Assembly: GCA_944391745.1 (NCBI GenBank)
Contig: CALXUS010000001.1
Span: forward strand, 1-64,000
Length of the DNA stretch: 64,000 nt
Source: an uncultured Clostridia bacterium
Lineage (GTDB): Bacteria; Bacillota; Clostridia; TANB77; CAG-508
Reading direction: 5' to 3'
Shown here: one piece after another, positions 40,109 through 50,941 of the stretch
Layout of the letters: each line of letters opens with the position of its first letter
How positions within the stretch are numbered: the first letter of the stretch is position 1
Notes under the pieces: generated by a model
The model's database searches: none
The model's input: only the letters and a program-made list of their open reading frames with translations
Told to the model about the DNA's origin: nothing
Made by a program: the position numbers and the translations under genes

Positions 40109-40123
40109 GCATTTAAATAAAAA

Positions 40124-40167
40124 AATTGCCCACCAATAAGTGCGCAATTTTTTATTGGTGGGCAATT
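40124..40167 (-). terminator. Terminator after the GGGtGRT gene
   Basis: Sixteen-base-pair perfect stem AATTGCCCACCAATAA / TTATTGGTGGGCAATT with T-runs on both sides. It isolates the GGGtGRT operon from the cassette to its left. Confidence 0.9.
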
Positions 40168-40229
40168 TTTTTCTTATTTATCCACTGTTCGCTATTTTTA
40201 TTTAATTTCTTAAAGCTCTATATTTTCAA

Positions 40230-41231
40230 CTATTTCATACCTTCCTCAACTGCAACAGCTACAGCAACTGAAGCGCCAACCATTGGGTTATTACCCATTC
40301 CTATTAGTCCCATCATTTCAACGTGTGCTGGTACTGATGAAGAACCTGCGAATTGTGCATCTGAGTGCATTCTTCCCATAGTATCTGTCATACCATATGA
40401 AGCTGGACCTGCTGCCATATTGTCTGGGTGTAATGTTCTTCCTGTTCCACCACCTGATGCAACTGAGAAGTATTTCTTTCCTGCTTCTAATCTTTCTTTT
40501 TTGTATGTTCCTGCAACTGGATGTTGGAATCTTGTTGGGTTTGTAGAGTTACCTGTTATAGATATATCTACATCTTCTAGCCACATTATAGCTACACCTT
40601 CTCTAACATCATTTGCACCATAACATCTAACTTTACTTCTGTCTCCATTTGAGTAAGCGATTTCTTCTACAACATTAACTTTACCTGTGTAGTAGTCAAA
40701 ATCTGTTTTTACATATGTAAATCCATTTACTCTTGAAATTATTTGAGCTGCGTCTTTTCCAAGACCATTTAATATAACTCTTAGAGGAGTTTTTCTAACT
40801 TTGTTAGCTGAATTTGCAATTCCAATTGCACCTTCTGCTGCTGCAAAGCTTTCATGTCCTGCTAAGAATGCAAAGCATTTTGTGTCTTCTGATAATAACA
40901 TTGATGCTAAGTTTCCATGTCCTAATCCAACTTTTCTGTCATCTGCAACTGAACCTGGGATACAGAAAGCTTGTAAGCCTTCGCCTATTGCTTTAGCTGC
41001 ATCTGCTGCTTTTGTACATCCTTTTTTTATAGCTATTGCTGCACCTAGAGTATATGCCCAGCATGCATTTTCAAAGCAAATTGGTTGTACTCCTTTAACT
41101 ATTTCATATGGGTTAAATCCTTTGTCTGTGCATATTTTTAAAGCATCTTCAAAGTCTTTTATTCCGTATTTTTCCATAACTGGTTTTATTTGATTTATTC
41201 TTCTTTCATAACTTTCAAATGTTACTGCCAT
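40230..41231 (-). CDS. GGGtGRT protein
   Basis: 333 aa. Carries the naming motif in VASGGGTGRTLHPDNMAAGP, near residue 256. This family occurs in anaerobes, almost always next to a NifU-like scaffold gene, as here; its biochemical role is not established, though a part in iron-sulfur metabolism is usually inferred. AGGAGG precedes the ATG. No signal or membrane segment. Confidence 0.92.
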   Translation of the reverse strand: MAVTFESYERRINQIKPVMEKYGIKDFEDALKICTDKGFNPYEIVKGVQPICFENACWAYTLGAAIAIKKGCTKAADAAKAIGEGLQAFCIPGSVADDRKVGLGHGNLASMLLSEDTKCFAFLAGHESFAAAEGAIGIANSANKVRKTPLRVILNGLGKDAAQIISRVNGFTYVKTDFDYYTGKVNVVEEIAYSNGDRSKVRCYGANDVREGVAIMWLEDVDISITGNSTNPTRFQHPVAGTYKKERLEAGKKYFSVASGGGTGRTLHPDNMAAGPASYGMTDTMGRMHSDAQFAGSSSVPAHVEMMGLIGMGNNPMVGASVAVAVAVEEGMK

Positions 41232-41374
41232 TTAATTTTCCTCCTAATTAATAATATTATTGTACATATTAATGATTTTAATATCATTTTTGCGCGACCA
41301 TTTCATCAAGTTTTACGTTTTGGTCCGTCCCAAATTTAAGATTTTAAACGAATTAAAAGTAGTATATTACACTT

Positions 41375-42067
41375 TTACTCTTTTCTTGGGTCAATCTTCT
41401 TAACTGCCTCATCAAATCTTCCATATGTTCCAGATGCTTTTTCTATTGCTTCCATTGCATCCATTCCTTTTTTGATGTTATCCATCATTTTGCCCATATG
41501 TACATATTTGTAACCAATTATTTGGTCATCTTTATCTAGTCCAAGTTCTACTATGTATCCTTCTGTTAATTGTAAATATCTTGGTCCTTTTAATGTGCTT
41601 GAATAAATTGTTCCTACTTGTGATGTATGACCTTTTCCTAAGTCTTCTAGTCCTGCTCCTACTGGAAGTCCACCCTCTGAAAATGCAGTTTGTGTTCTTC
41701 CATATACTATTTGTAAGAATAATTCTCTCATTGCTGTATTTATGGCATCACATACTAAGTCTGTATTTAATGCTTCTAGTATTGTTTTTCCTGTTAATAT
41801 TTCACCTGCCATAGCTGCTGAATGTGTCATTCCTGAACATCCTATTGTTTCTATTAAAGCTTCTTGAATTACACCATCTTTTACATTAAGTGTTAATTTA
41901 CAAGCTCCTTGTTGTGGTGCACACCAGCCAACACCATGTGTTAAGCCTGAAATATCTTTTATTTCACTTGCTTTAACCCATTTTCCTTCTTCTGGTATTG
42001 GTGCTGGTCCATGATTTACACCTTTTTTTACTACACACATGTCTTCTAGTTCTTTTGAATAGTTCAT
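41375..42067 (-). CDS. Iron-sulfur cluster assembly scaffold protein (NifU-like, GGGtGRT-associated)
   Basis: 230 aa. The NifU_N/IscU-like domain shows Cys residues in GVGWCAPQQGACKL, ETIGCSGMTHSAA and DLVCDAINTAMREL, able to hold a transient iron-sulfur cluster. It belongs to the long variant paired with GGGtGRT proteins. AAGGAGG precedes the ATG. It is the upstream gene of the pair, 143 nt ahead; that gap holds a short GC-rich imperfect hairpin (about 41290-41330) of unknown meaning. Confidence 0.88.
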   Translation of the reverse strand: MNYSKELEDMCVVKKGVNHGPAPIPEEGKWVKASEIKDISGLTHGVGWCAPQQGACKLTLNVKDGVIQEALIETIGCSGMTHSAAMAGEILTGKTILEALNTDLVCDAINTAMRELFLQIVYGRTQTAFSEGGLPVGAGLEDLGKGHTSQVGTIYSSTLKGPRYLQLTEGYIVELGLDKDDQIIGYKYVHMGKMMDNIKKGMDAMEAIEKASGTYGRFDEAVKKIDPRKE

Positions 42068-42096
42068 TTTGTATTCCTCCTTGATTTTAATTTTAT

Positions 42097-42864
42097 TTAA
42101 AATTTTAATATTGGATTTTTTACCTGTAAATTTGAGTTTATATCATCTTCAAATTCGTTTGATAATTTTTTTGTTTTATTTTTAATTCCGAATTTATTAA
42201 TTTTTAGATTTTCAAATTCTATTTTTTTATTTTTCCCAATTTCGGAATATTCTTTTTCATTTATGCTATTTACATTTGTTTCATACACTTCTTGTTTTTG
42301 GAACTTTTCCCAAGGCTTTTTAGCAAGCTCACTTTGGACATTTGTTCCATCTTCATTTCTATATATTCCTTCTGTGTAGACAAGAGGCTTTTCGCCTTCT
42401 TCTTGATAGTACCTAACTAATGCTTGATTTTTCTTATTCATACTTTCTATTGGCGTATGTAAATATTTATATTCCCAATATATATGTCTTTGTTCATCTG
42501 TATATAATGAATGTGTTAAATCATTAAAATTATATTCGACTGTAAAAAGACAGTTGACAACACTAATTGTGATATTGGTCCATTTTCTTACAGATAAATT
42601 ATTAAGTTCTTTTATTTTTTCATATAATCTACTTAATAATATATTGTATTGTTCTTCGTCTATTCCAAATTTTTGTGCTACTTCATAGCAATTTATTGGT
42701 TTTGCCTTTAAAATTGTTTTTTTAGGGAAGTAATAGAAGTACATTTCTCCTCTACCTTTTATGACTGAAGCATATAAATATATGCTTTCCCATTTTTCAG
42801 GTATTAGGCTAAATAATATATTTTGTATTTCTTGATATATCTTTTGTACTTCCTTCTTTGGCAA
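42097..42864 (-). CDS. YezG-family (DUF600) immunity-type protein without a toxin
   Basis: 255 aa from TTG at 42864, chosen because GGGAGGTG lies 6 nt upstream. Residues 1-125 match YezG/DUF600: LIPEKWESIYLYASVIKGRG, EMYFYYFPKK, and IYWEYKYL. YezG proteins neutralise LXG-type nuclease toxins in Bacillus. The C-terminal half (about 130-255) is charged, probably unstructured, and not typical of the family. No LXG, WXG or nuclease toxin gene is adjacent. It lies 29 nt upstream of the NifU-like gene. Confidence 0.65.
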   Translation of the reverse strand: MPKKEVQKIYQEIQNILFSLIPEKWESIYLYASVIKGRGEMYFYYFPKKTILKAKPINCYEVAQKFGIDEEQYNILLSRLYEKIKELNNLSVRKWTNITISVVNCLFTVEYNFNDLTHSLYTDEQRHIYWEYKYLHTPIESMNKKNQALVRYYQEEGEKPLVYTEGIYRNEDGTNVQSELAKKPWEKFQKQEVYETNVNSINEKEYSEIGKNKKIEFENLKINKFGIKNKTKKLSNEFEDDINSNLQVKNPILKF

Positions 42865-42993
42865 AGAACTCACCTCCCTTAATTTTTATAGTAATGCAGG
42901 TATTTTTTTATTCTTTATAAATTGCCATACTATTTTTTAGCTAAATACGCTAGTTTCAATATCACTCTAATTGCTAGTTTCAATTAATTCTCA

Positions 42994-44511
42994 TTATCTT
43001 ACAAGTAAACTTTCTCCTGTCATTTCTGCTGGTTTTTCTAATCCCATCATATCTAGCATTGTTGGTGCTAAATCTGCAAGTTTACCATTTTTTATTTTAA
43101 CATTTTCCATTCCATATAATATTAGTGGAACTGGATTTGTTGTATGTGATGTAAATGGTTCACCTGTTTTATAATCTATCATTTGCTCTGCATTTCCATG
43201 GTCTGCTGTAATTAATGCTTTTCCTTCATGTTTGTTTAATGCATCAATTATTTTTCCAACACATTCGTCTACTGCTTCAATTGCTTTTTCTGCAGCTTCT
43301 AAGTTTCCTGTATGTCCTACCATATCTGGATTTGCAAAGTTTAATATAATTGTATCATATTTTTCTGAATTAATAGCATCTACTACTTTTTCTGTAACCT
43401 CATAAGCACTCATTTCTGGTTTCATATCGTAAGTTTCAACTTTTGGTGATGGAACAAGAATTCTATCTTCACCTTTAAATGGCTCTTCTTTTCCACCATT
43501 AAAGAAGAATGTAACATGTGCATATTTTTCTGTTTCTGCAATTCTTAATTGTGTTAATCCTTTACTACTTACATATTCGCCATAAGTATTTTTTAATTCT
43601 TCTTGTTTGAATGCTACGTGAACATTTGGCATTGTGCTATCGTATTCAGTCATTGTTACAAAATATAGATTCATTTTCTTTGTTTCAAATCCATCAAAAT
43701 TTGGATCAACTAATGCTCTTGTTATTTGTCTTGCTCTATCAGGTCTGAAATTAAAGAATATTACAGAATCTCCATCTTCTATTTTTGCACCATTTCCAAT
43801 TACGCATGGTACAACAAATTCATCAAATACTTCTTTTTGATAAGAGCTTTCTATTGCTTGTGTTGCTGTAGTAAATTTTTCCCCTTCTGCATATACTAAT
43901 GCATCATAGCATTTTTTTACTCTTTCCCATCTCTTATCTCTATCCATTGCATAAAATCTTCCAGAAAGTGTTGCTATTTTTCCAACACCTTTTTCTTTCA
44001 TTTTTTCCTCTAGCCTTTGAATATAGCCTTCAGCTGAAGCTGGAAGTGTATCTCTACCATCTAAAAAGCAATGTACATATACATTTTCAAAATCTTTTCT
44101 TTTAGCTAACTCTAGTAGTCCATATAAGTGTCTTTGATGACTATGAACTCCACCATCTGAAAGTAGCCCCATAATATGTAATTTTGAATTGTTTTTCTTG
44201 CAATTCTCAATAGCTTCTGAAAATTCTTTTATGCTAAAGAAATCTCCATCTTCTATTGACTTTGTTATTCTTGTTAAATCTTGATAAACAATTCTTCCTG
44301 CACCAATATTAGTATGACCTACTTCTGAATTTCCCATTTGTCCTTCTGGAAGTCCTACACTTGGTCCACTAGCATATACTTCTGCTGTTGGACATGTCAT
44401 CATTAGTTTGTCAATATTAGGCTTTTTTGCATTTGCAACTGCATTTCCTTCTTTATTAGGATTTTTTCCAAAGCCGTCTAATATCATTAGCATTGTTACT
44501 TTCTTACTCAT
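42994..44511 (-). CDS. gpmI: 2,3-bisphosphoglycerate-independent phosphoglycerate mutase
   Basis: 505 aa, full length. The phosphorylated Ser is in [16 protein letters not shown] near residue 62. Mn2+ ligands: ILDGFG at the start, [10 protein letters not shown] near 445 and TSHTTNPVP. It interconverts 3- and 2-phosphoglycerate. Last gene of the pgk-tpiA-gpmI run, 48 nt after tpiA. AAAAGGATGG precedes the ATG. Confidence 0.97.
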   Translation of the reverse strand: MSKKVTMLMILDGFGKNPNKEGNAVANAKKPNIDKLMMTCPTAEVYASGPSVGLPEGQMGNSEVGHTNIGAGRIVYQDLTRITKSIEDGDFFSIKEFSEAIENCKKNNSKLHIMGLLSDGGVHSHQRHLYGLLELAKRKDFENVYVHCFLDGRDTLPASAEGYIQRLEEKMKEKGVGKIATLSGRFYAMDRDKRWERVKKCYDALVYAEGEKFTTATQAIESSYQKEVFDEFVVPCVIGNGAKIEDGDSVIFFNFRPDRARQITRALVDPNFDGFETKKMNLYFVTMTEYDSTMPNVHVAFKQEELKNTYGEYVSSKGLTQLRIAETEKYAHVTFFFNGGKEEPFKGEDRILVPSPKVETYDMKPEMSAYEVTEKVVDAINSEKYDTIILNFANPDMVGHTGNLEAAEKAIEAVDECVGKIIDALNKHEGKALITADHGNAEQMIDYKTGEPFTSHTTNPVPLILYGMENVKIKNGKLADLAPTMLDMMGLEKPAEMTGESLLVR

Positions 44512-44559
44512 TTTTTACCATCCTTTTCTTTTAATTCGTCTAAATTATTTGTTTCTTTA

Positions 44560-45312
44560 TTATTTATCAAAGTTTACTATTTTTTCAAAGCTATCTACTT
44601 TTAAACTTGCTCCTCCTACAAGCCCTCCATCAATATCAGACATTGTAAATAATTCCTTTGCATTTTCAGGTTTAACACTTCCTCCATACAATATTATTAC
44701 TTCTTCTGATACTTCTTCGCCATATAGCTCTTTTATTTTGTTTCTTATTTGTTTAATTGAGTTATTAGCATCTTCTGATGTAGCTGTTTTTCCAGTTCCA
44801 ATAGCCCAAATAGGTTCATAGGCTATTATAGTTTTTTTAACTTCTTCTTTACTTAAATTTGCTAAAGCTTTTTCTACTTGAGAAGTAATGATTTTTTCAG
44901 TTTCATTAGCCTCTCTTTGTTCTAATGTTTCACCAACACAAACAATTGGTTTTAAGCCTTCATCTAAAGAAGCTTTTAATTTTAGGTTAACAGTTTCATC
45001 TGTTTCTGCAAAATATTGTCTTCTTTCTGAATGTCCAATAATAACATACTCTGTATTTATTGATTTAAGCATCTTAGGTGATACTTCACCTGTGTATGCT
45101 CCTGATTCTTTATAATACACATTTTGTGCACCAATATGAATATTCGTTTCTTGTACTGTTAATAGTGAATAAAATAAATCTGTATATGGAACACATAAAA
45201 TCACTTCATTTTTTGTGTCTTTTACTTTTGGTGTTAGCTCTGTAATAAATTCTATTGCTTCGTTTGGAAGCATATTCATTTTCCAGTTTCCAGCAATCAC
45301 TTTTCTTCTCAT
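44560..45312 (-). CDS. tpiA: Triosephosphate isomerase
   Basis: 250 aa. Catalytic residues are Lys in AGNWKMNM (Lys11), His in IIGHSERR near 95 and Glu in YEPIWAIGTG near 167; phosphate loop YGGSVKPEN near 210. Interconverts dihydroxyacetone phosphate and glyceraldehyde-3-phosphate. AGGAGG precedes the ATG and the gene begins 8 nt after the pgk stop. Confidence 0.98.
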   Translation of the reverse strand: MRRKVIAGNWKMNMLPNEAIEFITELTPKVKDTKNEVILCVPYTDLFYSLLTVQETNIHIGAQNVYYKESGAYTGEVSPKMLKSINTEYVIIGHSERRQYFAETDETVNLKLKASLDEGLKPIVCVGETLEQREANETEKIITSQVEKALANLSKEEVKKTIIAYEPIWAIGTGKTATSEDANNSIKQIRNKIKELYGEEVSEEVIILYGGSVKPENAKELFTMSDIDGGLVGGASLKVDSFEKIVNFDK

Positions 45313-45320
45313 AAGACCTC

Positions 45321-46508
45321 CTATTTATCTTGAATACATTCAATTCCTGGTAGTTTTTTACCTTCAATAAATTCTAGTGATGCTCCACCACCTGTAGAAA
45401 TATGAGACATTTTATCTGCTAATCCTGCTTTTGTTACTGCTGCTGCTGAATCTCCTCCACCAATTATAGTTGTGCAATCAGTTAAGTTAGCTAGGCAATC
45501 TGCTATTGCATTTGTTCCAACTGCAAACTGGTCAAATTCAAATAATCCAACTGGACCATTCCATAATACAGTTTTAGCTTTTTGAAGCTCTTCTGTGTAT
45601 AATTTAATTGTTTCAGGTCCTATATCAAAACCTTCCCATCCATCAGGTATTTCTGAATATTTAACTACTTTACTTTCAGTATCAGGTTTAAATTCTTTTC
45701 CAACAACATTGTCTAATGGTAAAAGCATTTTTACACCTTTATCTTTTGCCTTTTGCATTAAGCTTGTTGCTAAATCAAGCTTGTCTAATTCACAAACAGA
45801 ATTTCCAACTCCATAACCTTGTGCTTTATAGAATGTATATGCCATTCCACCACCAATTAATAATGTATCAACTTTTTCTAATAAACTATCTATAACTCCT
45901 ATTTTATCAGATACTTTTTTACCACCTAATATTGCTACAAATGGTCTTACTGGATTATTTAAAGCATCTCCTAATGCTTTTAATTCTTTTTCAATTAAGA
46001 AACCACAAGCTGATGGTAAGTATTTTGCTACTCCTGCTGTTGATGAGTGTGCTCTATGGCATGTTCCAAAAGCATCGTTTACATAAATATCAGCAAGTGA
46101 TGCTAATTCTTTACTAAATTCATCATCATTTTTCTCTTCTCTTGGATCAAATCTAACATTTTCTAGAAGAACTACATCTCCTTCTTTCATGTTACTTGTT
46201 AGTTCTTTTGCACTTGGTCCTACTATATCTTCTGCAAGTTTTACTTCTTTTCCTAATTCAGCTGATAATTCTTTTGCAACTGGCGCTAGAGAAAACTCTT
46301 TTTTTACTTCACCCTTTGGTCTTCCTAAATGTGAGCATAAAATTAATTTTGCATTATGTTCTAATAAATATTTGATTGTAGGAAGTGCTGCTACAATTCT
46401 TGTTTTATCTGTGATATTTAAGTTTTCATCTAATGGAACATTAAAGTCACATCTTAGTAATACTTTTTTTCCATTTACATCAATATCTTTAATAGTTACT
46501 TTACTCAT
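45321..46508 (-). CDS. pgk: Phosphoglycerate kinase
   Basis: 395 aa. N-terminal domain with [10 protein letters not shown] and the basic patch [11 protein letters not shown]; the ATP domain ends in [15 protein letters not shown] and [10 protein letters not shown]. Makes ATP and 3-phosphoglycerate. It has its own promoter (46634-46662), since gap is separated from it by two terminators and an inserted orphan gene. The leader carries a small hairpin (AGGAG..CTCCT, about 46515-46535) just ahead of the ribosome site. Confidence 0.98.
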   Translation of the reverse strand: MSKVTIKDIDVNGKKVLLRCDFNVPLDENLNITDKTRIVAALPTIKYLLEHNAKLILCSHLGRPKGEVKKEFSLAPVAKELSAELGKEVKLAEDIVGPSAKELTSNMKEGDVVLLENVRFDPREEKNDDEFSKELASLADIYVNDAFGTCHRAHSSTAGVAKYLPSACGFLIEKELKALGDALNNPVRPFVAILGGKKVSDKIGVIDSLLEKVDTLLIGGGMAYTFYKAQGYGVGNSVCELDKLDLATSLMQKAKDKGVKMLLPLDNVVGKEFKPDTESKVVKYSEIPDGWEGFDIGPETIKLYTEELQKAKTVLWNGPVGLFEFDQFAVGTNAIADCLANLTDCTTIIGGGDSAAAVTKAGLADKMSHISTGGGASLEFIEGKKLPGIECIQDK

Positions 46509-46633
46509 AAAATACCTTCTTTCCTAGGAGGATTTAATTCTCCTATATGCTTTTATAAATCGTCATATAATTATGTAACTTAATTTGTAAAGCTACACAA
46601 TGGTATAACAACCCATTATTATTTAGCATTACT

Positions 46634-46662
46634 ATTTTATATCAAAAAAGCTAAGTTTTCAA
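46634..46662 (-). promoter_or_regulatory. pgk promoter
   Basis: Minus strand TTGAAA (46662-46657), 17-bp spacer, TAAAAT (46639-46634). Confidence 0.6.
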
Positions 46663-46683
46663 TAGTTTTCATGAAAAAACAAA

Positions 46684-46713
46684 GCAGTGAAAGAAGTTTC
46701 CCTCTTTCACTGC
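46684..46713 (-). terminator. Terminator of the 46726 orphan gene
   Basis: GCAGTGAAAGA / TCTTTCACTGC, extended by AAGG/CTTT on the minus strand, followed by TTTTTTC. Confidence 0.88.
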
Positions 46714-46725
46714 CTTGTTCAGAAA

Positions 46726-46941
46726 TCAGAAGTCATAGCCGTACTCGCTTTTGATGTAATTGCAAGCGGCTACTCTTTCCGGTTGATTGATTCGCCCTTC
46801 TCTTTGGGCGCTATCGAGAGTGTTTAACACAATCTCGACAATGAGATAGAAGGGTGCCCCTTGTGTGTCGCTCAGAGCCCAGTCGAGCTCTGCCTTGATT
46901 GAAGCAAGGTTTTCCGGGCGTACAACACTTTTATTCGGCAT
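46726..46941 (-). CDS. Isolated small protein of unknown function, atypical composition
   Basis: 71 aa, not recognised. Probably all-helical: blocks ENLASIKAELDWAL, FYLIVEIVLNTLDSAQREG and QPERVAACNYIKSEYG. About half G+C, against well under a third in pgk and gap on either side, with codons such as CGG-free GCC, CTC and GAG that neighbours avoid. AAGGAGG precedes the ATG. It has a perfect consensus promoter and its own terminator and stands between gap and pgk, which are usually one operon. Looks like a single-gene insertion. Confidence 0.6.
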   Translation of the reverse strand: MPNKSVVRPENLASIKAELDWALSDTQGAPFYLIVEIVLNTLDSAQREGRINQPERVAACNYIKSEYGYDF

Positions 46942-46988
46942 AATACCAATACCTCCTTATGCCTTTGTACCTGTGTACGAACATAAAT

Positions 46989-47017
46989 ATTATATCATGT
47001 TTACATAACTATGTCAA
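46989..47017 (-). promoter_or_regulatory. Perfect consensus promoter of the 46726 orphan
   Basis: Minus strand TTGACA (47017-47012), 17-bp spacer, TATAAT (46994-46989). It is the best promoter match I found in the window. Confidence 0.85.
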
Positions 47018-47043
47018 GTAAAATTAATTTTCTACACAAATAA

Positions 47044-47087
47044 AAGACTATTGATTAAGCCTTTTTAATCACTTTATCAATAGTCTT
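47044..47087 (-). terminator. gap terminator
   Basis: AAGACTATTGAT / ATCAATAGTCTT, 12-bp stem, followed on the minus strand by TTATTTG. Confidence 0.75.
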
Positions 47088-47104
47088 CTATAATTTTATT
47101 TAAA

Positions 47105-48504
<1,400 letters not shown>

Positions 48505-48660
48505 AGTTTTCCTCCTTCGTTTCACAAAATCATAACATATTTTTAATATACTACTAATTCACGATTTTATCAAGTTATTTTTTTATTTTTTATATTACAT
48601 TTTTGTTACATCATTTATTATGCTTTTTTTTAATCAGTTTATGCTTTTTTACCAATATTA

Positions 48661-48688
48661 TTGTTTAAATTTTTGTATATGATATAAT
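48661..48688 (+). promoter_or_regulatory. deoD promoter
   Basis: TTGTTT, 16-bp spacer, TATAAT, 36 nt before the deoD start. Confidence 0.6.
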
Positions 48689-48723
48689 ATAGTTATTAAA
48701 ATTTATTTTAAAGGAGTGATTTT

Positions 48724-49434
48724 ATGACACCACATAATGAAGCTAAAAAAGAGGATATTGCAGATATTGTTTTAATGCCTGGAGACCCTCTAAGAGCCAA
48801 ATATATTGCTGAAAATTTCTTAACTGACTATAAATTAATTAATTCTGTAAGAAACATGTTTGGATACACTGGTTATTATAACGGAAAAAGAGTTACTGTT
48901 TTTGCGTCTGGAATGGGTATGCCTAGTATGGGAATATATTCCTATGAACTTTATAAATTTTACGATGTAAAATCTATCATAAGATTAGGCTCTTGTGGAG
49001 CTTATTCTCCTGATTTAAATATATTTGATACTATACTAGTAAACAACAGTTATACAGAAGGAAATTTTGCATTGGGATTAGAAGGTGTAAATTGTCATTT
49101 GGCTAAAGCTGATGCTGAGTTGAATGAAAAGTTAAAAGCTACAGCTAATAAAGAAAATATTAAATTAATTGAAGGTGATGTACTTTGTAGTGAAGTTTTT
49201 GACTATTACGTAAAGGATTTAAATGCATTAATTAATAGATTTCCAAAAGATTTAAATATTATTGGTGCTGAAATGGAATCTTTTGCATTATTTTATACAT
49301 CTAAATATTTAAATAAGAAGGCTGCTTGTTTACTTACTGTTGTAGATTCTCACTATAAAAAGCAGGAAATATCTGCTGAAGAAAGAGAAAAGTCTTTAAA
49401 TAGTATGATAAGAATTGCTTTAGAATCTTTATAG
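48724..49434 (+). CDS. deoD: Purine-nucleoside phosphorylase, DeoD type
   Basis: 236 aa, the hexameric high-molecular-weight type. Phosphate loop MPGDPLRAKYIAE near 19, SGMGMPSMG near 61, LGSCGAY near 86, and the nucleoside pocket GAEMESFALF near 180. Cleaves purine (deoxy)nucleosides with phosphate for salvage. AAAGGAG precedes the ATG. Single gene with its own promoter and terminator. Confidence 0.97.
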   Translation: MTPHNEAKKEDIADIVLMPGDPLRAKYIAENFLTDYKLINSVRNMFGYTGYYNGKRVTVFASGMGMPSMGIYSYELYKFYDVKSIIRLGSCGAYSPDLNIFDTILVNNSYTEGNFALGLEGVNCHLAKADAELNEKLKATANKENIKLIEGDVLCSEVFDYYVKDLNALINRFPKDLNIIGAEMESFALFYTSKYLNKKAACLLTVVDSHYKKQEISAEEREKSLNSMIRIALESL

Positions 49435-49444
49435 TAAATAAAGC

Positions 49445-49484
49445 AAAAGAACTAAACAAAAATTATTTTTGCTTAGTTCTTTTT
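49445..49484. terminator. Terminator between convergent deoD and the capA-like gene
   Basis: AAAAGAACTAAaCAAAAA / TTTTTGcTTAGTTCTTTT, long A/U-rich stem with T-runs in both directions. Confidence 0.85.
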
Positions 49485-49486
49485 AT

Positions 49487-50776
49487 TTATGCAGCTAATT
49501 CTTCACTTTCTTCATCTGTTTCCTCTTTTAATGTATTGTCTATTTCTGGTCCAACAATTTCTTCTATTTTGTTAAGCTCTGATTTCATTAAATTATACAT
49601 TGATAATGAATATTCTGAATTTCCAGATTCATAATCTTTTATTATTTGTTCAATATCTAATAATTCATATCTATCTGTTGCATTTTGTCCATTATCATAT
49701 ACATACACTGGTGTATAAGTTGCTTTATCTATAGTTATTTCTCCAGTTTGACCATTTTTTCTAACTTCTACATTTAATATTAATGTATCTCTTGTATAAT
49801 TATCTGTTTGTGCTGAGAAGAAATTTCCCATTGAATATATAACAAAACCTTCTCTAGTTGTACCATCATCTAAAGTTACTGTTTTCATTTCCATAGGCTC
49901 TGGTACGTGTGAGTGATTTCCAAGTATAATATCAGCTCCATTTTTTATTAAAAATTCAGCTAAATCTTCTTGCTCTGATGTAGGTTTTAATCTATATTCT
50001 GCACCCCAATGCATACTAACTACTATTAATTCTGCTCCTTCCTCTTTTGCTTTATCTAATTGCTCTTTTATAAAATCTTTATTTATTAAATTTACTGAAT
50101 ATTCTCTTCCAGTAGGTATAGGTATACCATTTGTTCCATAAGTATAACACAAAAATGCAGTTTTTATTCCATTTAAATCTTTCATTAATATTGTATTTTG
50201 CTCTTCCTCGCTTCTAGAAGTACCTGTATGAGCTATTCCATACTCGTCTAAAACGTTTAGTGTTCTTTCAAGTCCAGTATATCCTTTATCTAAACAATGA
50301 TTATTTGCTGTTGTTAAAATATCTATTCCCATTTCTTTTAAATCTAATGCTAATTCATCTGGTGAATTAAATGTTGGATATCCTGAATATCCTCTGTCTT
50401 TTCCAGCTAAAGTAGTTTCTAAATTTCCAACGGCAACAGTTGCATTTTCAAAATATTTAGTTACATTTTTAAACATTGGAGAGAAATCATAAGTACCTGT
50501 TTCAGAATTATAGGCATCCTTGAAATTTTGACTATGGCATAAAGCATCTCCTATTCCAACAATATTTATTACTGTGTCTTCTGGAATTACTTCTTCTGGT
50601 TCTGTTTCAGAAATATTTTCTATTGCATTTTCAACATTATTTTCGGATTTTTTTAATAATTCTGGATTATTAACTAATACGTAAATTCCTACTGATATTG
50701 CAATAAGTAAAATTATAATAATTATTCCCAAAAATACATTTAACTTTCTTATTTTTTCTTTTTTTCTTCTAGCCAT
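49487..50776 (-). CDS. CapA-family metallophosphatase-like protein
   Basis: 429 aa. Membrane helix at about 14-33, an acidic linker (to about 65), then the PGA_cap domain: VGIGDALCH, VGNLETTLAG, TTANNHCLDKG, VSMHWGAEY, LGNHSHVPEP and YSMGNF. This calcineurin-like fold is named after the poly-gamma-glutamate capsule protein CapA; many clostridial members stand alone, as here, with unknown function. Acts outside the cell. AAAGGGG precedes the ATG. Confidence 0.88.
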   Translation of the reverse strand: MARRKKEKIRKLNVFLGIIIIILLIAISVGIYVLVNNPELLKKSENNVENAIENISETEPEEVIPEDTVINIVGIGDALCHSQNFKDAYNSETGTYDFSPMFKNVTKYFENATVAVGNLETTLAGKDRGYSGYPTFNSPDELALDLKEMGIDILTTANNHCLDKGYTGLERTLNVLDEYGIAHTGTSRSEEEQNTILMKDLNGIKTAFLCYTYGTNGIPIPTGREYSVNLINKDFIKEQLDKAKEEGAELIVVSMHWGAEYRLKPTSEQEDLAEFLIKNGADIILGNHSHVPEPMEMKTVTLDDGTTREGFVIYSMGNFFSAQTDNYTRDTLILNVEVRKNGQTGEITIDKATYTPVYVYDNGQNATDRYELLDIEQIIKDYESGNSEYSLSMYNLMKSELNKIEEIVGPEIDNTLKEETDEESEELAA

Positions 50777-50941
50777 AATATCCCCTTTCTTTATTTATAT
50801 ATATTGATTTTCTACTATTTTATATTAATTGTCAATACATTTCATTAAACATAAAAATTATTTTTTGTATATTTTTTTTATCTTTGCACATAATAGCAAT
50901 ATAATGAAAACTTACTGCTTTTTAGAAAGGATGATTTGAAA

